From Poriferisodalis sp965221945 (lineage in GTDB: Bacteria > Actinomycetota > Acidimicrobiia > Acidimicrobiales > Poriferisodalaceae), in contig NZ_OZ244925.1 in assembly GCF_965221945.1 (NCBI RefSeq), forward strand, positions 3,658,001-3,722,000: 64,000 nucleotides of DNA, in the 5' to 3' direction. The notes under the pieces were generated by a model. It searched no databases. It was given only the letters and a program-made list of their open reading frames with translations, and was not told the origin of the DNA. The position numbers and the translations under genes were made by a program. Below, in pieces: positions 33,062 to 41,031 of the stretch; position 1 is the stretch's first letter, and the number at the start of each line of letters is the position of its first letter.

Positions 33062-34339
33062 GTGACCGGCTACCAGGTCTTGCGACGCCAACCCGGCGTC
33101 GATGCCGTGGGCATCTTCCACACCCTTGTGGACAACACCTCCACAACTGACACCAGTTATGCGGACCTCAGCGCCAACGATCCCGGCGCTGCCTACACCT
33201 ACCGGGTCAAGGCGTGGCGTGACACCGCTCTGAGCGGCAGGTCCCGCTGGACTCGCATCGACCTGCCGGCCAGCTACACGCCGCCGCCGGCCGACACGAC
33301 ACCGCCGCCGGACACTGTGCCGCCGGACACGACACCGCCGGACACGACACCGCCGGACACGACACCGCCGGACACGGTGCCGCCAGACACGGTGCCGCCG
33401 GTCACTGGGACCCCGCGGGAGACGACAGCTGAAGTCAACGGCGGTGATGACGGCCAAGTCGACAAGACCCTCATTCCGGACACCTCCGAAGTGGTGACGA
33501 GGGACGTAGTAGTCGCACCGGACACTCCCGTGCCGGCGCGAGCCGATCTCAATCCGTGCTCGCTGGCCAAGCACAGCAGCAAGTACTGGTGCAGGCGTTC
33601 AGCCTTCAGGAAGTACATGGCGCCGATCGATCTGCGGATGACCTACGACCACCGGGGGTATACCCAGATCGGGTGGGACAACCCTCCGATGAGGCCGCTC
33701 ACGATCACCAGCTATGAGGTGCAGCACAGCACCGACCGCGGCAATACATGGAACCAAATCGCGGACTACACGGGCAGCCATCCCCACGAGGTCGTGTTCA
33801 CCTCGCCGCACCCACGCGACTGCAGCCTCAACCGGTACCGCGTGCGCGCGGTGTACGGCAACGACGGCCAGAGCCCGTGGAAGACAGCCAACGTCGACGC
33901 TGACCAGCTTCGACCCGGATACCAAGTACCGGCACCGTCCATGGCGTGGAGTGTCAGCCAGACCGTGAACGCAGCGTGGCGCCTGTCCGGCAGCAACCGC
34001 ATCGGTGCTACGTACACCCTGACGCCCCAGTGGGGCAATCAGCCGAGCTGCGTAACTGCCGTCCAAGTGGAGAAAGGCAGCTTCAGCGGTGCGAACGCTC
34101 CCGCACTGACTTCCTCCAGTTGGGGTTGGGCCACTTCCGGCACGACGATCAGCCAGCAATTCGGTGCCGACAGCAATGGCAACCCGGTGTTGGACAATCC
34201 CGGCACGCCCTTCGTGATCGGCGCGCGGGTCCGGTTCGTCGTCAACGGCAAGTCCGGGCTGCGGGGGGCGGGAGTACCCGTGCTTCAAACAGATGCAGCG
34301 CCTTGTGCGCTGGCGCGGGGTCGCAGGGGCACTGCATAA
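33062..34339 (+). CDS. Fibronectin type III-like protein, 5'-truncated
   Basis: 425 codons. Residues 1-70 are the second half of a fibronectin type III domain (TGYQVLRRQPG, then AAYTYRVKAWRDTALSGRS). Next comes a Thr/Pro linker of about 40 residues built on PPDTT, then a second such domain around ITSYEVQHSTDRGNTWNQIAD and a C-terminal beta-rich part with three Cys. Such proteins are normally secreted and adhesive or structural, but no signal peptide is present. The domain begins abruptly at the GTG, and the missing half lies upstream out of frame. It is therefore probably a decaying gene or an assembly error in C-runs. If a product is made it would stay in the cytoplasm. Confidence 0.55.
   Translation: MTGYQVLRRQPGVDAVGIFHTLVDNTSTTDTSYADLSANDPGAAYTYRVKAWRDTALSGRSRWTRIDLPASYTPPPADTTPPPDTVPPDTTPPDTTPPDTTPPDTVPPDTVPPVTGTPRETTAEVNGGDDGQVDKTLIPDTSEVVTRDVVVAPDTPVPARADLNPCSLAKHSSKYWCRRSAFRKYMAPIDLRMTYDHRGYTQIGWDNPPMRPLTITSYEVQHSTDRGNTWNQIADYTGSHPHEVVFTSPHPRDCSLNRYRVRAVYGNDGQSPWKTANVDADQLRPGYQVPAPSMAWSVSQTVNAAWRLSGSNRIGATYTLTPQWGNQPSCVTAVQVEKGSFSGANAPALTSSSWGWATSGTTISQQFGADSNGNPVLDNPGTPFVIGARVRFVVNGKSGLRGAGVPVLQTDAAPCALARGRRGTA
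33293..33410 (+). repeat. 15-nt repeat coding a PPDTT linker
   Basis: About eight near-identical 15-nt units built on GGACACGACACCGCC, coding PPDTTPPDT. Such Pro/Thr linkers are common between domains of surface proteins and need no special explanation. Confidence 0.85.
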
Positions 34340-34351
34340 CTGCGGGCGGTC

Positions 34352-34417
34352 ACACCCGCCCCCCGCAGCCCTCGTTCCTCGGGTACACCCGGCCCCCTGC
34401 AGCCCTCGTCTCGTGGG
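34352..34417 (+). repeat. 33-nt imperfect direct repeat upstream of ispD
   Basis: Two copies offset by 33 bp, both containing ACACCCG and GCAGCCCTCGT. They lie in the 146-bp gap between the fibronectin-type gene and ispD, where no other signal is seen. Confidence 0.6.
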
Positions 34418-34485
34418 GCCGGTGGGCGTCGTTGTTCCTTGCGACGCTCGTCCGCTGGGGCTCCTGGGCGGGGCAGACTGGGCGG

Positions 34486-35181
34486 GTGGTTCGGGCTTGG
34501 GCTCTTGTATTGGCTGCTGGGGCTGGGACTCGGTTTGGCGCTGTGGCTGGTGGGGCTTCGAAGGTGACGGTGCCTGTTGCTGGGCGCTCGATGATCGCTT
34601 GGAGCGTTGGAGCGGCGCGGGGGGCTTGTGATGGGGTCACTTTGGTGGTGCCTGTTCGCATGGTTGAGGAGCTGGTTGAGGGGATTGACGGCGTTGACAC
34701 CGTTGTGGCTGGTGGGGGCACCCGGTCCGCTTCGGTGCGGGCTGGGCTCGGGACCGTTCCCGAGGATGTCGATGTGGTTGTCTGTCATGACGCGGCTCGG
34801 CCTGGGGCTTCTTCGGGGCTGTTTGCTGCGGCCATTGCGGCTGTGCGGACCGGGGCTGATGCCGTTGTGCCGGCGCTTGGGGTGAGCGACACGCTGAAGC
34901 GGGTGTCGGACTGGGGCGATGGCGGCGGTTTGGTTGTGGGGACCGTGGATCGTTCGGAGCTCTTTGCCGTGCAGACGCCTCAGGCGTTTCGCCTTGAGGT
35001 GCTGGTGGCGGTGCATGCCGGATCGCCTGAGGCCACTGACGATGCGGCGTTGGTTGAGGCGGCGGGTGGCACGGTGATGGCTATTCCGGGTGAGGATGCG
35101 GCGCACAAGGTCACTACGGCGGCAGACCTTGTGATCGTGGAGACCTTCCTGCGAAGCCGCACCTCGGGCGGCGGGCTCTAG
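34486..35181 (+). CDS. ispD: 2-C-methyl-D-erythritol 4-phosphate cytidylyltransferase
   Basis: A 231-residue enzyme of the methylerythritol isoprenoid pathway. The nucleotide-binding loop is LVLAAGAGTRFG, with SKVTVPVAGRSMIAW in place of the usual PKQ segment. Further landmarks are VVCHDAARP, DTLKRV and QTPQAFRLEVL, and TDDAALVE with the C-terminal VTTAADL. It makes CDP-methylerythritol from CTP. The GTG start is inferred from the loop; no ribosome site is obvious. Codon use leans to GCT, GTT and GGG, unlike most neighbours. ispF follows 11 bp later, the common arrangement. Confidence 0.88.
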   Translation: MVRAWALVLAAGAGTRFGAVAGGASKVTVPVAGRSMIAWSVGAARGACDGVTLVVPVRMVEELVEGIDGVDTVVAGGGTRSASVRAGLGTVPEDVDVVVCHDAARPGASSGLFAAAIAAVRTGADAVVPALGVSDTLKRVSDWGDGGGLVVGTVDRSELFAVQTPQAFRLEVLVAVHAGSPEATDDAALVEAAGGTVMAIPGEDAAHKVTTAADLVIVETFLRSRTSGGGL

Positions 35182-35192
35182 CGTCAACGGGC

Positions 35193-35750
35193 GTGACGGC
35201 GGCTGACAGCGACGGGCTCAGCTCCACGATCCGTGTGGGGCATGGGTATGACGCGCACCCCTTTGCTGATGCGACGGCGCAATCTGGACGGACGTTGGTG
35301 CTGGGCGGGGTCCGGTTTGTTGACGAGCGGCCGCTCGAAGGTCACAGCGATGCCGATGTGGTTTCGCATGCCGTGATCGATGCGATGCTCGGTGCAGCCG
35401 CACTCGGCGACATCGGCTCGCACTTTCCTGACAGCGACGAGCGATGGCGCAACGCTGACAGTATCGAGATGCTGGCCCGGGTCGCCGCCCGCCTCGCGGA
35501 AGACGGCTGGCAGCTGGCCAATGCCGACTGCACCGTCGTCTGCGACCGGCCGATGATCGCTCCGCATCGGGAGCAGATGCAGGAGCGGCTCAGCAGCGCT
35601 GCGGGCGGACCGATCACGGTCTGCGGCAAGCGGACTGAAGGGCTCGGCCACGGAGACGGGATCGTGGCGCACGCTGTGGCCTTGGTGTTCGCCCGGCCGG
35701 GCGTCGAGACGCTTGAATCCGACATGCTTGAATCCGACTCGCTGAAATGA
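35193..35750 (+). CDS. ispF: 2-C-methyl-D-erythritol 2,4-cyclodiphosphate synthase
   Basis: A 185-residue enzyme that closes the cyclodiphosphate ring, two steps after IspD. The zinc-binding motif is VGHGYDAHPF, followed by LEGHSDADVVSHAVIDAMLGAAALGDIGSHFPDSD, both highly conserved, and CGKRTEGLGHGDGI near the end. About 14 residues at the C-terminus (ETLESDMLESD) are extra and come from a 15-nt tandem repeat. The stop codon overlaps a 4-codon mini-ORF that runs into rlmB. GTG start. Confidence 0.94.
   Translation: MTAADSDGLSSTIRVGHGYDAHPFADATAQSGRTLVLGGVRFVDERPLEGHSDADVVSHAVIDAMLGAAALGDIGSHFPDSDERWRNADSIEMLARVAARLAEDGWQLANADCTVVCDRPMIAPHREQMQERLSSAAGGPITVCGKRTEGLGHGDGIVAHAVALVFARPGVETLESDMLESDSLK
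35709..35738 (+). repeat. 15-nt tandem repeat at the ispF 3' end
   Basis: Two units, 35709-35723 and 35724-35738, differing at their first two bases, coding TLESD and MLESD in frame with ispF. Confidence 0.8.
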
Positions 35751-35761
35751 CCTGCCGATGA
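35747..35761 (+). CDS. Mini-ORF MTCR between ispF and rlmB
   Basis: ATG ACC TGC CGA TGA. Its ATG lies in the ispF stop (ATGA) and its TGA lies in the rlmB start (ATGA), so the three frames form a chain. Being so short, this one could be chance; it is listed because the same geometry recurs at other junctions. Confidence 0.3.
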   Translation: MTCR

Positions 35762-36735
35762 GCAGGCAACCGCAACGCCGTCGGGGGCAGCCGCCCCCAG
35801 GGGGAGCGCGCAACGTTCCACCGCGAGGTCGAGGCGGTCCAAGTGCGCAGCAGCGCAGTGGAGCAGGCCCAACCCAACGCAGTGGTTCGGGTGCGCGGCG
35901 GACCTCCAACTCCCAGCGCCGCGATGGGGCACCCAGTCGTGACCAGTCCGCCCCACGAGGTCTCGGCGGCGACCACGTCGAAGGCCGTCAGGCGGTGCGG
36001 GAACTGTTGCGGGCCGGCAACCGCAAGATTCACGAGGTCTTGCTGTCCGAAGACGCGCACGAGTCCGCCGTGCTGGCAGAGATCGCCGATCTGGCAGCCG
36101 ATCGTCGGGTGCCGGTGCGCGAGACCAGTCGTCGCAAGCTGCGTGACCAAGCACTCACCGAATCGCCCCAGGGCGTCATCGCAAAGGCGCAAGAGATCCG
36201 GCCGGTACCGCTGGAAGAACTGGCTCGGCCCCATCGCGGGGCTGCTCCGCTGCTCATTGCCGCCGACAGCGTCACCGACCCCGGCAATCTCGGCGCCATC
36301 TTGCGCACCGCCGAAGTGGCTGGTGCGACGGGAGTCGTTCTGGGACGCCATCGTTCCGCGAGCCTGACGCCCGCAGCGGTCAAGTCGGCTGCCGGGGCCA
36401 TCGAGCATCTGCGCTTCGCACAGGTCGGAGGACTGCCTGCAGCGTTGAAGCAGCTGCGTGAAGCCGGCCTGTGGGTGATCGGACTCGACGGCAACGCGAG
36501 CGATGGTCTCGAGGATCTGTGTGTCGCCGACGAACCCGTCGTGGTCGTCGTCGGCGCCGAGGGACGAGGACTGTCGACGCTGGTCGAGCGCCGCTGCGAC
36601 CAAGTCATCTCGATCCCGGTCTACGGGCGCATCGAGTCGCTCAACGTGGCCGCGGCGACGGCCGTCGCCCTGTTCGACATCGCCCGCGCCCGCGCGGGTG
36701 ACGGCGGCACAGCCCGCGCCCGGGACTCGGCCTGA
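35758..36735 (+). CDS. rlmB: 23S rRNA (guanosine-2'-O-)-methyltransferase, TrmH/RlmB type
   Basis: A 325-residue SPOUT methyltransferase. The first 75 residues are a disordered Arg/Gly/Gln-rich extension, likely RNA-binding. The substrate-binding domain starts at VEGRQAVRELLRAGNRKIHEVLLS. The knotted catalytic domain carries the three family motifs LLIAADSVTDPGNLGAILRTAE, VVVVVGAEGRGLS and ISIPVYGRIESLNVAAATAVALF. It 2'-O-methylates a guanosine in 23S rRNA, or a related RNA site. The cysS gene often found between ispF and this gene is absent. Confidence 0.9.
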   Translation: MSRQPQRRRGQPPPGGARNVPPRGRGGPSAQQRSGAGPTQRSGSGARRTSNSQRRDGAPSRDQSAPRGLGGDHVEGRQAVRELLRAGNRKIHEVLLSEDAHESAVLAEIADLAADRRVPVRETSRRKLRDQALTESPQGVIAKAQEIRPVPLEELARPHRGAAPLLIAADSVTDPGNLGAILRTAEVAGATGVVLGRHRSASLTPAAVKSAAGAIEHLRFAQVGGLPAALKQLREAGLWVIGLDGNASDGLEDLCVADEPVVVVVGAEGRGLSTLVERRCDQVISIPVYGRIESLNVAAATAVALFDIARARAGDGGTARARDSA

Positions 36736-36753
36736 ATCCGGAGCGCTCAGCCA

Positions 36754-36759
36754 TACGCT
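36754..36759 (+). promoter_or_regulatory. -10 box of the tRNA-Thr promoter
   Basis: TACGCT, 9 nt before the 5' end of the mature tRNA-Thr(TGT). It is the same box sequence as that of the acyl-CoA dehydrogenase gene at 24747. Confidence 0.5.
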
Positions 36760-36768
36760 GGGGCGGCT

Positions 36769-36841
36769 GCCCGAGTAGCTCAACGGCCAGAGCACCGCTC
36801 TTGTAAAGCGGGGGTTGTGGGTTCGATTCCCACCTCGGGCT
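36769..36841 (+). tRNA. tRNA-Thr(TGT)
   Basis: A 73-nt cloverleaf. The acceptor stem is GCCCGAG/CTCGGGC, the D stem GCTC/GAGC, the anticodon stem CCGCT/AGCGG with loop CTTGTAA, the T stem GTGGG/CCCAC. The anticodon TGT reads ACA and, by wobble, ACG. No CCA is encoded. Confidence 0.95.
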
Positions 36842-36862
36842 CGCCCCACAGGAACGACCTGC

Positions 36863-37984
36863 TCACAGCGTGATCACCAGATTGCCGATGTGCTCCTTGC
36901 GGCCGAAGGCCTCCTGGGCAACATGAATTTCCTCAAGGGGATAGGTGCCGCCGAGAATCGGCCGGATCTCGCCTCGTTCGATGTACCCGACGAGGTCTGC
37001 GAAGATGCCCGGCTCGTAAATGGTCGCTCCGTAGAACTCGAGATCGTTGAGGTACAAGGTCCGCAGGTCGAGTTGGACGATCGGTCCGCCGATGGCGCCC
37101 GCGGTGACGTATCGCCCTCCTCGAACGAGCGCATCGAGCCAGCCGGCGAAGCTGTCCCCGCCGACCACATCTGCGACAGCGTCGAAGCGACCGCCGTTGG
37201 CCGAGACAGCTGCGTCGGCGGCTGATGGGGTCTCCCGGGCTACGGCGGCATCTGCGCCGATGTTGAGCACTTGGGCGATTTTCGAGCTGCCAGCCACTGC
37301 GACCACCCGTGCGCCGCGTCGCTTTGCGAGTTGCACCAGGGCGCTGCCCACCCCGCCGCTGGCACCGGTGACGGCGATGCTCTGGCCGTTTCGCAGACCG
37401 ATGCGCGACAGCATGTGCTCTGCGGTCACGGACGAGCACGGGAACGTCGCAAGCTCGGCATCGGAGAGCTCCGAGTTGACGGGGTGCACATTGACGGCCG
37501 GCACGGCTGTGAACTCGGCGAACCCGCCGTCGGCCTCGCTGCCGAGATACCCGGCCCCGCTGCGATCGGACGGATCGTCGGGATCGCGCAGGCACGGATC
37601 GACGATGATCCGCTTCCCGACCAGCGAAGTGTCTGCGACGTCTGGGCCCACTGCGACGACACGCCCCACCACGTCGGCGCCCTGTATGCGAGGGAATTGG
37701 AGGCTCGTGCGGCCCCACGCGGTCTCATCGACGCTCGCCTCGACGTATCCGCCTTCGCTGGTTGCCGAGTCCACAGCGCGGCTGTACCAGCCCACGCGGG
37801 TGTTGATGTCGGTGTTGTTCATGCCGCACGCCGACACCCGGATCAGCACATCGCTGGGACCAGGCACCGGCACGGGCACGTTGTCTCGCACCTCCAGCAT
37901 CTCGGGTCCGCCGCTGCCGACGAGCAGCGCTGCGCGCATCGTCGGCCTAGATGGCTCGCCCGATGGTGGGGCGGCGACGGTCAT
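36863..37984 (-). CDS. Zinc-independent alcohol dehydrogenase/quinone oxidoreductase-like protein
   Basis: A 373-residue MDR-superfamily protein. The N-terminal GroES-like fold begins MRAALLVGSGGPEMLEV and includes ACGMNNTDINTRVGWYSR. The NADP-binding motif is VTGASGGVGSALVQLAKRRGARVVAV. The usual catalytic zinc ligands are not in their expected places, which points to the quinone oxidoreductase branch. ATG 37984 is used; ATG 37939 is also possible. It is divergent from a Rieske oxygenase gene by 91 bp, so the two may share regulation. The substrate is unknown. Confidence 0.78.
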   Translation of the reverse strand: MTVAAPPSGEPSRPTMRAALLVGSGGPEMLEVRDNVPVPVPGPSDVLIRVSACGMNNTDINTRVGWYSRAVDSATSEGGYVEASVDETAWGRTSLQFPRIQGADVVGRVVAVGPDVADTSLVGKRIIVDPCLRDPDDPSDRSGAGYLGSEADGGFAEFTAVPAVNVHPVNSELSDAELATFPCSSVTAEHMLSRIGLRNGQSIAVTGASGGVGSALVQLAKRRGARVVAVAGSSKIAQVLNIGADAAVARETPSAADAAVSANGGRFDAVADVVGGDSFAGWLDALVRGGRYVTAGAIGGPIVQLDLRTLYLNDLEFYGATIYEPGIFADLVGYIERGEIRPILGGTYPLEEIHVAQEAFGRKEHIGNLVITL

Positions 37985-38075
37985 GCGGATTCGAGATGGA
38001 CATGTTCTGTCATGAGTGCGCGGCAGAATAGCGGCCAGTGGAGGCCACGCAATCGCAGATGATCGGAATCGCTGC

Positions 38076-39227
38076 ATGAATTCGCCGGACCGCAACGTTC
38101 CGACCGATGGCGATGACCGTGGGGTTGCTGACAGCTTCCGGCAGCAAGCGCTGCCGGCTCGCTACTACACCGATCCGGCGATCCACGCTGCCGAATTGTC
38201 TGCCGTGTTCGCTCGGTCCTGGCAGCTCGTCGGTCATCTGTCCCAGGTGAGCAAGCCCGGCCAGGTCCTCGCGACGGTAGTCGGCGACGAGCCTGTCTTC
38301 GTCGTCAACGACGGCGGCGAGATCCGCGCGTTCTTCAACGTCTGCCAGCACCGAGGTCACGAGCTGTTTCCACCGCAGTCTGAGGGCGGCGACGTTGCAG
38401 ACACCCCAGGCGTCATCATGTGCCCGTACCACGCCTGGGTGTACGGGCTGGACGGCCGGCTGCTCAACGCGCGCAGTCGCGATGTGGGCGAGCTCTGCAT
38501 CCCGCGCATCGCAGTCGACCAGATCGCCGGACTCCTCTTCGTCAATGTCAATCCCGACGCGGCGCCGCTGGCGGAGTGCGCGCCCGGCGTCGCCGACGAG
38601 ATCGTGGCGATCATCCCGCAGTCTGCGACCCGTGTGCTGACTTGGCGCCGAACGCACCTCATCGCCGCGAACTGGAAGATCGCGGTGGAGAACTACAACG
38701 AGTGCTACCACTGCCCGAACGTGCATCGATCGTTCACATCCGGAGTGGTCGACCCCGCCAGCTACCGCGTCATTCCGGACGGCACCGTGATCCGTCATAC
38801 GGCCACAGGCGTCGACAGCGACCGCTCCTTCTATACGCGCCCTGCAGCCAGCGACGCCTATGCCGCGTTCTACATCTGGCCGGCATCATCGATCCAGTGC
38901 TATCCCGGCCAGGCGCTCAATACCTACCGCTGGGTGCCGAGGGGGCCGGACCAGACGCTGCTGGTGCGGGAGTGGTGGTTCGACAGTGCCGAGCCGACCG
39001 ATGTGCAACGCGAGATCATCGACTTGGACTGGAACACCACGGTGTCCGAGGACTTGAGGCTCGTCGAGTCGACTCAGCGTGGCGTTCGAAGCCGCGGGTA
39101 TCGCCCCGGGCCGCTCATCACTGAGCCGTCTGGAGTTGCCTCAGTGCACAGCGAAGATGCGGTGCCCCACCTGGGGGCGCTGGTGCGTTCAGCGCTTCAC
39201 GATGGGCGACCACCGAACGAGCGCTGA
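38076..39227 (+). CDS. Rieske non-heme iron oxygenase, alpha subunit
   Basis: A 383-residue ring-hydroxylating-type oxygenase of the group that includes glycine betaine, carnitine and stachydrine monooxygenases. The Rieske ligands are CQH and CPYH; 23 residues separate them, more than the usual 15-17. The mononuclear iron site is ENYNECYHCPNVH. A role in oxidising a quaternary amine is suggested by subgroup resemblance and by the betaine genes earlier in the window, but is inference. No reductase partner lies nearby. ATG 38076 follows a weak leader. A ribokinase-type gene follows by 4 bp. Confidence 0.82.
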   Translation: MNSPDRNVPTDGDDRGVADSFRQQALPARYYTDPAIHAAELSAVFARSWQLVGHLSQVSKPGQVLATVVGDEPVFVVNDGGEIRAFFNVCQHRGHELFPPQSEGGDVADTPGVIMCPYHAWVYGLDGRLLNARSRDVGELCIPRIAVDQIAGLLFVNVNPDAAPLAECAPGVADEIVAIIPQSATRVLTWRRTHLIAANWKIAVENYNECYHCPNVHRSFTSGVVDPASYRVIPDGTVIRHTATGVDSDRSFYTRPAASDAYAAFYIWPASSIQCYPGQALNTYRWVPRGPDQTLLVREWWFDSAEPTDVQREIIDLDWNTTVSEDLRLVESTQRGVRSRGYRPGPLITEPSGVASVHSEDAVPHLGALVRSALHDGRPPNER

Positions 39228-39231
39228 TCCG

Positions 39232-40182
39232 GTGGCCGAGTCTCACGCGCCGCGCATCGCCGTGGTCGGCAGCCTGAACGCCGACGTGACGCTGTGGGTG
39301 CCAAGGCGCCCATCGCCTGACGAGACGATGCACGCCTCGCGCATCGCCTGGTTCCGCGGCGGCAAGGGCGCCAACCAGGCGGTCGCTGCGGCCCGGCTGG
39401 GCGCCAGCGTGGTCATGGTCGGCCGGGTCGGCGACGACGAGCACGGACAGTGGCTGCGCTCGGGCCTCGAGGCCGAGGGGATCGACTGCCGCCACGTGGC
39501 GACCGTCGACGTTCCCACCGGCCTGGCAGTGATCACTGTCGATCCGAAAGACGTGTCGATCGTGGTGGCCGCCGGTGCCAATGCATCTCTCGATGCTGAC
39601 GGCGTGCAGGCGGCCGCCGCTGAGATTGCAGCAGCCGACGCACTGTTGCTGCAAGGCGAGGTGAGTGCTCGCGCGGCCCGCGCGGCAGCGGAGATCGCGC
39701 GCCGACACGGCGTGATCGTGGTCCTGAACCCAGCCCCCTTCAACGACGTCGCTCCAGCAGTGCTGCCGCTGGCAGACGTTGTCATCGTGAACAGGGCCGA
39801 AGCCGAGCAGTTGCATCAGTCGAATTCGGGTGGCAGTGCCGCCGAGATGCGCGCCAATGCGGTGCTCGTCGAGACTCGGGGAGCGGAGGGCTGCGTCGTG
39901 CGTGCGTCTCGGCCGGCCGAGACGGCGCTGCGAGCGCAGGATTCGCGCGACATCCCAGAGGAGATTTCCGTGCCGGCGCCGCAGGTCGCTGTTGTCGATG
40001 CCACCGGCGCGGGCGACGCATTCGCCGGGGCGTTTGCGGTCGGCATGGCATCGGGTACTGATCCCCTGGACGCGGCCGATCTGGCCGTGCGGGCTGGTGC
40101 CTGGGCGGTGGGGGTCGCCGGTGCGCAGCCGAGCTTGCCGACGATGGCGCAGCTGCAGGACGTGGGTGACGCTGGCGCCTAA
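39232..40182 (+). CDS. rbsK: Ribokinase-family sugar kinase
   Basis: A 316-residue PfkB-family kinase. Signature 1 is WFRGGKGANQAVAAARLGA; signature 2 with the catalytic Asp is VDATGAGDAFAGAFAVG. The N-terminal IAVVGSLNADVTLWV matches ribokinases, which phosphorylate ribose at O5. The GTG at 39232, 4 bp after the oxygenase stop, is chosen; an ATG at 39202 would overlap the previous gene. The 3' end overlaps the convergent upp gene by 4 bp. The association with a nucleobase salvage gene fits ribose handling, but other sugars are possible. Confidence 0.85.
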   Translation: MAESHAPRIAVVGSLNADVTLWVPRRPSPDETMHASRIAWFRGGKGANQAVAAARLGASVVMVGRVGDDEHGQWLRSGLEAEGIDCRHVATVDVPTGLAVITVDPKDVSIVVAAGANASLDADGVQAAAAEIAAADALLLQGEVSARAARAAAEIARRHGVIVVLNPAPFNDVAPAVLPLADVVIVNRAEAEQLHQSNSGGSAAEMRANAVLVETRGAEGCVVRASRPAETALRAQDSRDIPEEISVPAPQVAVVDATGAGDAFAGAFAVGMASGTDPLDAADLAVRAGAWAVGVAGAQPSLPTMAQLQDVGDAGA

Positions 40183-40808
40183 GCCAGACCGTAGAGACGA
40201 TCGCCGGCATCGCCGAGTCCGGGCACGATGAAAGCCCGCTCGTCGAGATGGCTGTCGACGGCGGCCGTCACCACGCGGACATTGAAGGCGCTGTCCTGCA
40301 GTGCAGCGGTTCCCTCTGGTGCAGCGAGTGCGCACACCATCGTGACCGGGCCCACACCCGACGCTGCCAGCACTCGTATCACCTCGGCCGCCGAGCCACC
40401 CGTCGCCAGCATCGGATCGAGCACCAGCACTGGTCGATCTTCCAGCACGCTCGGCAGCGACTCGAGGTAGCGCTCGTGGCCGACACCGTCGGGTGTCTCG
40501 ATCCTTCGCATCCCGATGAACCCCACTGGTGCGGCAGGCAAGAGTCTCAGCGCCGCATCGAGCATTCCCAGCCCAGCTCGCAGGACGGGCACGATCGCTG
40601 GCATCGGTTCGAGCCGCGAGCCCTCAGCGGGTCCGAGTGGTGTCTCTACTGGCACAGGGACACATGCCGCGTCGGCGAGTGCCTCTGACACCAGCAAGAA
40701 CGTCAGCGCGTCCATTCGCTGACGGAATTCTTCGACGGCGGTGTTCTTGTCGCGTAGCCGAGTAAGAAGGGCTGCGGCTACCGGATGGTCGACGATGCTG
40801 ATGCTCAT
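40179..40808 (-). CDS. upp: Uracil phosphoribosyltransferase
   Basis: A 209-residue salvage enzyme making UMP from uracil and PRPP. The sequence opens SISIVDHPVAAALLTRLRDK and contains TPLGPAEG, IVPVLRAGLGMLDAALRLLP and the PRPP loop VLVLDPMLATGGSA. It ends with FIVPGLGDAGDRLYG, the uracil-binding end typical of Upp. Length is normal. The ATG is preceded by AAAGTGAG. It converges on the ribokinase-type gene with a 4-bp overlap. Confidence 0.96.
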   Translation of the reverse strand: MSISIVDHPVAAALLTRLRDKNTAVEEFRQRMDALTFLLVSEALADAACVPVPVETPLGPAEGSRLEPMPAIVPVLRAGLGMLDAALRLLPAAPVGFIGMRRIETPDGVGHERYLESLPSVLEDRPVLVLDPMLATGGSAAEVIRVLAASGVGPVTMVCALAAPEGTAALQDSAFNVRVVTAAVDSHLDERAFIVPGLGDAGDRLYGLA

Positions 40809-41031
40809 GGTCTCACTTTCACGGGCTGATCTTGGTGGGGTGGCACTCGTCCGTGCGCAAATTAGGTGCTGAGGGGTACACCCCGCAGCGCTTGTTTGGC
40901 CCTACGCTCACAACACTGCCGCTGCCAAGCGGTTCTTCGTCATTTATAAGCGCGACCAACCAACGTGAGTTGCAGCGCACGCCGGCCTCGGCGGGAGGGA
41001 CCCGGGCCGTACACCGACGGGAGGTCACCCG

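Noticed and set aside
33293..33410. The PPDTT repeat as part of the boundary-repeat phenomenon
   Set aside because: It is an interior linker between domains, a frequent feature of surface proteins, and far from either gene end.
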